This document shows, piece after piece, positions 59,312 through 64,000 of a DNA stretch of 64,000 nt. Numbering within the stretch: position 1 is the stretch's first letter; each line of letters begins with the position of its first letter. Position numbers and translations under genes: made by a program. This DNA comes from an uncultured Bacteroidales bacterium (lineage in GTDB: Bacteria; Bacteroidota; Bacteroidia; Bacteroidales; P3). Under the pieces are notes generated by a model, which saw only the letters and a program-made list of their open reading frames with translations, was not told the origin of the DNA and ran no database searches. Location of the stretch: assembly GCA_900315335.1 (NCBI GenBank), contig OMYR01000046.1, positions 1-64,000 on the forward strand, written 5' to 3'.

Positions 59312-61779
59312 TTTATTTTCTTAATAACTTTAAGTACCTCCTCTTGTGAAGAAATCTTATAGCCTTGCGACATATATATTACTTCATCTTTGTTGATTAC
59401 CGTCAGTATCGGGTATTCTCCTGAGAAACGTAAATTGGTCTTGTTTATTATTTCTTTTTCCAATGTGAATTTGCTATCCACAAGCACAAGAGTATTTTTC
59501 GGCAGTGTCGGGAATACGTCCGTTGAAAAGTCGTCATTCAATTGGCTTTCGTTCAACACCAAAACCAAATACACATCTTGTTCTTTGTCAAAAGCCTCAT
59601 TGCTTTTTGCAATATCGACAAGCAAATGACGAGAAGGCTCTTTGTACGGGTCGATTATTGCCAAAACTATTGCTTTGCTTTTATCCGCAAGGGCTTTGAT
59701 GTTTTGAGCCTTTTGATTATTGGATTGTTTTGGAAAGATTTGCTTGAAATTTTCGTTAAGATTAACTTTGCCGTAGTTGGTAATATCTTCGTTGGCTTCC
59801 GGTATGGTAATGGTAACATCTGTTGTGGTACCCGATTTCAAAGTAAAGTAAGTCTCACTCACTTGAACCTTACCCGAAGAAGTACGATTGCCAACCATGA
59901 TACGATACAAGCCTTCGCTTAAATCAACTGTGTCGGGAAGTTTTGCAAAATGCGGTTCATATTCGTAATCCAATGTTTGAAATTCGTTGTCAATGAATTT
60001 TTGGATTGTAAATTGCATATAATATTCCGGTTTAATGGCATTATTTTCGTCGTTATGGACAACAAGCAAACAGTCATTGCTTTCTTTTTTGTTAAGTTTC
60101 TTAAAGCCATATTGCCAAGCAGAGTTTTCGTCTTTTCTCCATTGAGCACGACCCGTAGCCCACTCATAACGAGACTGAATACCGAAACTTCTGCATATTG
60201 CAACGAAAAGAATTTCTCTTGAATGCTCATCGCTTTGTCGAGATTTCAAAACACCGATAGGAGAGATAGGAACACCGTAATAATTATCGGTAGGATTTAT
60301 TCTTATATTCAAACGAACCCATTCCGAAACATCGTTACCGTTTGCAAACACATAACGGATATTGTCGAAATACTTTCTGATGAAACTTCTCCAAGGAGTA
60401 AGTTTTTCCAATGCTATACGAGGATTGATAACATACTCGCTCGTCTCGCCTTCTTTGATATTGTTCAAATGATCCATAAACACGTCATATTCTCCGTCCC
60501 TTAAATCTTTTTCATAAACCATATTCAACATTTTTCGAGCAAGAGGGTGATTTGAATCCAACACTTTTTGGATTTGTTCATAGTTACCCCAAGAGTTTTT
60601 GATTAATTCGTCATCGCTTTGAGGGAATGTCTTTATGTAAGCATTGCGTATTTCGTCTTCCTTGGTCAAACGCTCATTGTTTTTTTTAACCAAGGCAGCG
60701 TCCAATGGAGTAACGTTGATTGGTTTGGGAGGAGTAAGAGTTTGAATGTTGGTATAGGTTTTGTCTTTTTGGATAAAATCTTTTTTGATAGTGATGGTAA
60801 TTGCTGTATCGGCAGCAAAGGCTTGCTTTTGAGCGTAAGCAATGGATGTTTTTGCCCAAATCATCAAATCACCATAGCCCGTAGTAAGGGTAGCTTTGCC
60901 TTCGTCATTGGTTGTTATCTTTGCAAGAGGATAGTATTCGGCATAATTGTAAAGACCGAAACTTACGGTTGCTCCCTTGACGCTGTTGCCACTTTCGTCT
61001 TTTACGGTAACGGTTAGTTTCTTGGTCGGAGCATAGTTGCCAAGCAAATTGATTTTAGAGTATTTATCGGAAACAAAATTCTTTTCCTCATCGCCGTTGT
61101 ATTTTCCGAAAACGGTTGTATGAACCATCATCGCACGTTTTGAAGGAGCGTCAAACCAACCTACATTCAATTTGGCTTCGGGTTCGCATGCACCAAGATG
61201 ATACCATTTGCCATCAACCCAAACTTCAACCCAAGCATGGTTGTCGTCTGTATGCGCCCAACGTGGAGTATAGCACTGACGAGCAGGGATACCAACGCTA
61301 CGCAAAGCCGTTACGGTAAAAGTACTCTCTTCTCCGCATCTGCCCCAAGAAGTACGCATTGATGCCAAAGGCGCTGAGGTTCTGCCGTCAGATGCTTTGT
61401 AATTTACATATTCGTGGCACCAGTGATTGACTTCCAAAGCAGCGTCGTACATAGACATATTCTTGATTCTGTCTTTTATCATACGGAACATAACCATACG
61501 GGCAGTGTCAAGGTTTTCGTTATTGACCCTATAAACCAAAACAAAATGCTTGAAAATATCTTCCGGTATTTTCTTGCCCCAAGAAAAAGTGTTTCGGGCT
61601 TCGATTGCAGTTTTTACCTGTGCAATGAAAAACGCTGAATCGTAATCCACTTTATCGCTTAGGGGCATATATTCATACAAGAAATCCAAATATTCTTTTT
61701 CCTGTTTTGTTAAGTTATTTTGAGCCGAAGCCGTTAAGGTTGTTATGAATAATAATGTTGCTAAAAATAGTTTCTTCAT
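59308..61779 (-). CDS. secreted transglutaminase-like protein
   Basis: This 823-residue exported protein has a signal peptide ending LTASAQ. The main transglutaminase core has C148 in SWGRCGEEST and H181 in DDNHAWVEVWVDG, followed by WYHLGACEPE. An immunoglobulin or CarboxypepD_reg-like domain follows (LTVTVKDESGNSVKGATVSF, about 255-330). A second, degenerate transglutaminase-like region (about 505-590) has GVLKSRQSDEHSREILFVAICRSFGI, in parts, but no catalytic HAW. The C-terminal 140 residues look like a thioredoxin-like fold (KAIVLAIIDPYKEPSRHLL, TLVLVDSKFTLEKEI). It probably processes or crosslinks peptides. It is upstream of, and coupled to, the barrel gene. Confidence 0.85.
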   Translation of the reverse strand: MKKLFLATLLFITTLTASAQNNLTKQEKEYLDFLYEYMPLSDKVDYDSAFFIAQVKTAIEARNTFSWGKKIPEDIFKHFVLVYRVNNENLDTARMVMFRMIKDRIKNMSMYDAALEVNHWCHEYVNYKASDGRTSAPLASMRTSWGRCGEESTFTVTALRSVGIPARQCYTPRWAHTDDNHAWVEVWVDGKWYHLGACEPEAKLNVGWFDAPSKRAMMVHTTVFGKYNGDEEKNFVSDKYSKINLLGNYAPTKKLTVTVKDESGNSVKGATVSFGLYNYAEYYPLAKITTNDEGKATLTTGYGDLMIWAKTSIAYAQKQAFAADTAITITIKKDFIQKDKTYTNIQTLTPPKPINVTPLDAALVKKNNERLTKEDEIRNAYIKTFPQSDDELIKNSWGNYEQIQKVLDSNHPLARKMLNMVYEKDLRDGEYDVFMDHLNNIKEGETSEYVINPRIALEKLTPWRSFIRKYFDNIRYVFANGNDVSEWVRLNIRINPTDNYYGVPISPIGVLKSRQSDEHSREILFVAICRSFGIQSRYEWATGRAQWRKDENSAWQYGFKKLNKKESNDCLLVVHNDENNAIKPEYYMQFTIQKFIDNEFQTLDYEYEPHFAKLPDTVDLSEGLYRIMVGNRTSSGKVQVSETYFTLKSGTTTDVTITIPEANEDITNYGKVNLNENFKQIFPKQSNNQKAQNIKALADKSKAIVLAIIDPYKEPSRHLLVDIAKSNEAFDKEQDVYLVLVLNESQLNDDFSTDVFPTLPKNTLVLVDSKFTLEKEIINKTNLRFSGEYPILTVINKDEVIYMSQGYKISSQEEVLKVIKKIK

Positions 61780-61857
61780 TTTCGTTGTTTTTATAATGTT
61801 ATTGATATTTGTGTCGTTTTATGTGTTCGTTTTATTGAATAATCGAATCAAATTTTT

Positions 61858-61920
61858 AATCTCAATGATTAGTAAATTAGTTTTAATGATTAGTAAATTG
61901 ATTAGTGAAACTAATAAATT
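61858..61920. repeat. 21 bp-period array L (3 units)
   Basis: Units start at 61858, 61879 and 61900. The first two share ATGATTAGTAAATT exactly. It lies between the S41 protease stop and the transglutaminase gene. Confidence 0.8.
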
Positions 61921-61931
61921 TTTTACGCAAA

Positions 61932-63590
61932 TTATTTCTTTGGTTTAAGGATAAGGTTATAAGCGTTGGTGTCTTTCAAAAGGTCGGCAGCCGCTTTAAC
62001 TTCTTTATCTCTTTTCAACAAGGCTTCTACACGGCCTTTTTGGTTGTAGTATCTTACTACGATTTCGCTTAAAAGCATATCCTTTATCTCTTCTTTATGT
62101 TTGTAAAGGTCGTTTTGCTTATCCGTTTCTATTTGCGTCTTTGCGTTTTCAAGAAGTTTGGTAACGCTTTCATTACACTTCTCTTTCTTGGCGTTATCGA
62201 TAAGGATTTTGATGCCTTCTTCGGTAGGAGTTGTATATTTATATTCCTTGTCTTTTAAGAAATTGACAAAGTCGTCATATATTTCGTCCGTAATATCGAA
62301 GTCTTTGGCAGGAGCAATGGTAGGGTGTGTTTTCACAAACTCGGTTGCATAGTCGAATGGCAGGAATTTTAATAACAATGCAATGGAAATTTGACTTGCA
62401 TATTCGGTTTCCAACAATGTGTCGGGTTCAATGCCATAGCCATCATAGACGGTTCGTCCGCCTTTGGTTTTGAATGCAGTACGTAAAGAATCTTGTATTT
62501 TGTTGGCTCTGCCTTGTTCATCTCTATGAGAGTAATCTATCGCCTGAATACAGCGACCCGAAGGTATGTAATATTTTGATACAGTAACTTTCATCTGAGT
62601 GTTGTACATAAGAGGGAATACATTTTGCACCAATCCCTTGCCGAATGTTCTTTGCCCCATGATAACGGCTCTATCCAAGTCTTGTAATGAGCCGCTGACG
62701 ATTTCGGAAGCCGATGCCGAGCCTTGGTCTGCCAAAACGATGATAGGTATTTCGGTATCTACGGCTTTACGAGTGGTTTTGAAGGTTTGATTTCTGTTAG
62801 CCGTCTTGCCTTTTGTCGTTACAACGGTCTGACCTTTATCCACAAAGATGTTTACAATATTTACGGCTTCGTTTAACAATCCTCCGCCGTTTCCACGCAA
62901 ATCCAAGATAAGACCTGCCATGCCTTGTTTTTTCAGACTGTTGAACGCAGATAAAACATTGGTCGAAGCCTCTTTTGTAAATTCGTTTAATTTGATATAA
63001 CCGATATTGTCGTAAATCATACCGCTGTAAGGAACGTTTGGTAAAGATATGGCTTTACGTTTGAATTTAAAGGTTTTTTCTTCGCCGTTTCGCTCAATTT
63101 TCAATGTAATATCCGAGCCGGCCTGACCACGCAGAAATTCCCTTACTTGATCGTTTTTCTTGCCTTTGGCATTCTGTCCATTGACTTCAAGAATTTTGTC
63201 TCCCGCTTTTAATCCTGCTTCATAGGCAGGCATACCCTCGTAAGGCTCGCTTATTATCGTGTATTCTCCTTGTTGATGTATCGTTGCACCTATACCTCCG
63301 TATTCTCCCATAAGTTGAAGTTTTACATCCTCCAAATCACTTTCTGGGTAGAAATTGGTGTATGGATCGAGTTTTGCAAGCATGGCATCAATGGCTGTTT
63401 TAACCAAATCGCCCTCGTTTATATCATCAACGTAAGTATTATACAAAGTTTTGTAGGCGGAAGAGAAGATTTCAATGTTTTTTGACAACTCAAAACTTCT
63501 GTCTTCTTTTTCTTTTTTTTGTGCGAAAACACAAGCAGGCAAAAGTATTGCCGTAAGCATCAATGTAATTGTGAAAGTTGCTTTTTTCAT
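61932..63590 (-). CDS. S41-family C-terminal processing protease
   Basis: The 552-residue periplasmic protease has a signal peptide ending CVFAQ and a PDZ domain (about 95-170, GEYGGIGATIHQQGEYTII, AGLKAGDKILEVNG). The S41 core holds GLILDLRGNGGGLL, the serine in DQGSASASEIVSG, and the general-base lysine in RTFGKGLVQ. Such CtpA/Prc proteases cut unfolded or tagged proteins. The C-terminal ~150 residues are helical and typical of the long Bacteroidota form. A minus-strand TAATTTTG box at 63629-63636 lies 39 bases upstream. It is divergent from the PpiD-type chaperone gene. Confidence 0.93.
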   Translation of the reverse strand: MKKATFTITLMLTAILLPACVFAQKKEKEDRSFELSKNIEIFSSAYKTLYNTYVDDINEGDLVKTAIDAMLAKLDPYTNFYPESDLEDVKLQLMGEYGGIGATIHQQGEYTIISEPYEGMPAYEAGLKAGDKILEVNGQNAKGKKNDQVREFLRGQAGSDITLKIERNGEEKTFKFKRKAISLPNVPYSGMIYDNIGYIKLNEFTKEASTNVLSAFNSLKKQGMAGLILDLRGNGGGLLNEAVNIVNIFVDKGQTVVTTKGKTANRNQTFKTTRKAVDTEIPIIVLADQGSASASEIVSGSLQDLDRAVIMGQRTFGKGLVQNVFPLMYNTQMKVTVSKYYIPSGRCIQAIDYSHRDEQGRANKIQDSLRTAFKTKGGRTVYDGYGIEPDTLLETEYASQISIALLLKFLPFDYATEFVKTHPTIAPAKDFDITDEIYDDFVNFLKDKEYKYTTPTEEGIKILIDNAKKEKCNESVTKLLENAKTQIETDKQNDLYKHKEEIKDMLLSEIVVRYYNQKGRVEALLKRDKEVKAAADLLKDTNAYNLILKPKK

Positions 63591-63628
63591 ATTCTGTGTA
63601 GCGATTTTTATCCTAAATAATCATTCGG

Positions 63629-63636
63629 CAAAATTA
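63629..63636 (-). promoter_or_regulatory. TAATTTTG -7 box of the S41 protease gene
   Basis: It is a minus-strand match 39 bases upstream of the start at 63590. Confidence 0.5.
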
Positions 63637-63709
63637 AGCATTAAAACAGAAAAATCTATATTTTTTTTATTTTTTTTTCATAAAACTTTTCGTTACGAGA
63701 AATTATTTA

Positions 63710-63717
63710 TAATTTTG
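63710..63717 (+). promoter_or_regulatory. TAATTTTG -7 box of the PpiD-type gene
   Basis: It is a plus-strand match 49 bases upstream of the ATG at 63766. Confidence 0.5.
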
Positions 63718-63765
63718 CACCTCTAAATTTTTGGAATAAAATAACTAAAAATCAAACAAAATATT

Positions 63766-64000
63766 ATGGCTATAATTGGTAGAATTAGAAAGAGAGGCGG
63801 ATTGGCTGTGGCTATTGTTGCAATTGCTATCCTTGCATTTATTTTCAGCGACTTATTTACAAGAAACAGAGACGGCGGAATGCCTAACAAGGTTGCTTCC
63901 ATTGACGGAATGGACATCAACATAAATGAGTATAACTCACGCAGTGAGATGACTGAAAACCAAATGCGTCAGCAAACTCCCGAAGGTAAATTGACTCAGG
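63766..64000 (+). CDS. PpiD/SurA-type peptidyl-prolyl isomerase, 3'-partial
   Basis: The frame opens with MAIIGRIRKRGGLAVAIVAI and one membrane helix (about 13-30), then KVASIDGMDININEYNSR. That is the SurA_N-type chaperone start of PpiD, anchored in the inner membrane and facing the periplasm. The gene runs out of the window after 78 codons, so the parvulin domains cannot be seen. PpiD helps outer-membrane proteins leave the Sec channel. Confidence 0.8.
   Translation, partial: MAIIGRIRKRGGLAVAIVAIAILAFIFSDLFTRNRDGGMPNKVASIDGMDININEYNSRSEMTENQMRQQTPEGKLTQ

Noticed and set aside
20077..61920. 21 bp arrays as CRISPR arrays
   Set aside because: Units abut without unique spacers, 21 bp is too short for a repeat-spacer unit, units drift in sequence, and no cas gene is present.
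1..64000. rRNA or tRNA genes
   Set aside because: No cloverleaf with a GTTCRA-type T loop and no rRNA-like sequence was noticed in the gaps. A tRNAscan-SE run would be decisive.

Overview
The window is a piece of a Bacteroidota chromosome, most likely order Bacteroidales. The signs are TAnnTTTG-type promoters, two proteins with type IX secretion (T9SS) sorting domains, a secreted Porphyromonas-type arginine deiminase family protein, a U32 collagenase-like protein, an M13 endopeptidase, a DUF6427 membrane protein and a 29-residue basic protein resembling the Bacteroidota ribosomal protein bL38. I cannot name the genus. From about 18.86 kb onward the DNA is AT-rich host backbone. Bases 1 to about 18.85 kb are an integrated mobile element whose mobilization half is visibly more GC-rich, and whose left end lies outside the window.

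Mobile element, 1 to ~18,850. The left part is a defence island: an AAA15 ATPase plus RloB-like pair (AbiL/RloAB type), then in the same operon a CBASS-like set made of a CD-NTase, an E2-E1 ubiquitin-like transferase (Cap2 type), and a JAMM/JAB peptidase fused to a DUF6602-like PD-(D/E)XK domain that may be the effector. Next come a decayed 3' end of a HerA-type ATPase gene and a convergent, very large single-chain restriction-modification enzyme (nuclease, helicase, methylase and specificity domains; type ISP architecture). The restriction gene sits behind a ~150 bp segment bounded by 20 bp inverted repeats, beside a tyrosine recombinase gene. The segment carries a promoter-like box that now points away from the restriction gene, so it reads as an invertible promoter in the OFF orientation. 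The right part is a mobilization module: recombinase, membrane protein, MOB relaxase, MobC, a candidate oriT, a winged-helix protein, an excisionase-like protein, an unknown protein and a second tyrosine integrase at the right edge. The first gene beyond the edge is a T9SS surface protein lacking its 5' part, so the element probably integrated into it.

Backbone, 18.86 to 64 kb. In order: rnhB, purQ, the secreted deiminase-family protein, an OmpA-family porin, hutH with ornithine carbamoyltransferase, an ABC-F protein, tonB, a nucleoside kinase, tcdA, a DUF6427 protein, an M13 peptidase, an acyl-CoA carboxylase carboxyltransferase with a biotin carrier, a PHP phosphatase, a U32 protein, a TonB receptor divergent from a FecCD-type iron/cobalamin importer, RNase G, bL38-like, HU, a lipoprotein, mreC-mreD, a GT4 glycosyltransferase with UDP-GlcNAc 2-epimerase, an ABC-F gene coupled to aroB, a beta-barrel protein, a transglutaminase-family protein, an S41 protease, and the start of a PpiD/SurA-type chaperone.

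The least explained structure is a family of AT-rich tandem arrays with a strict 21 bp period (two DNA helical turns). Thirteen arrays of 2 to 7 units, about 47 units in all, lie in the gaps between backbone genes from 20.0 to 61.9 kb. I saw none in the mobile element. One array runs into a gene and encodes most of a lipoprotein signal peptide. I saw no rRNA, tRNA, riboswitch or CRISPR array.
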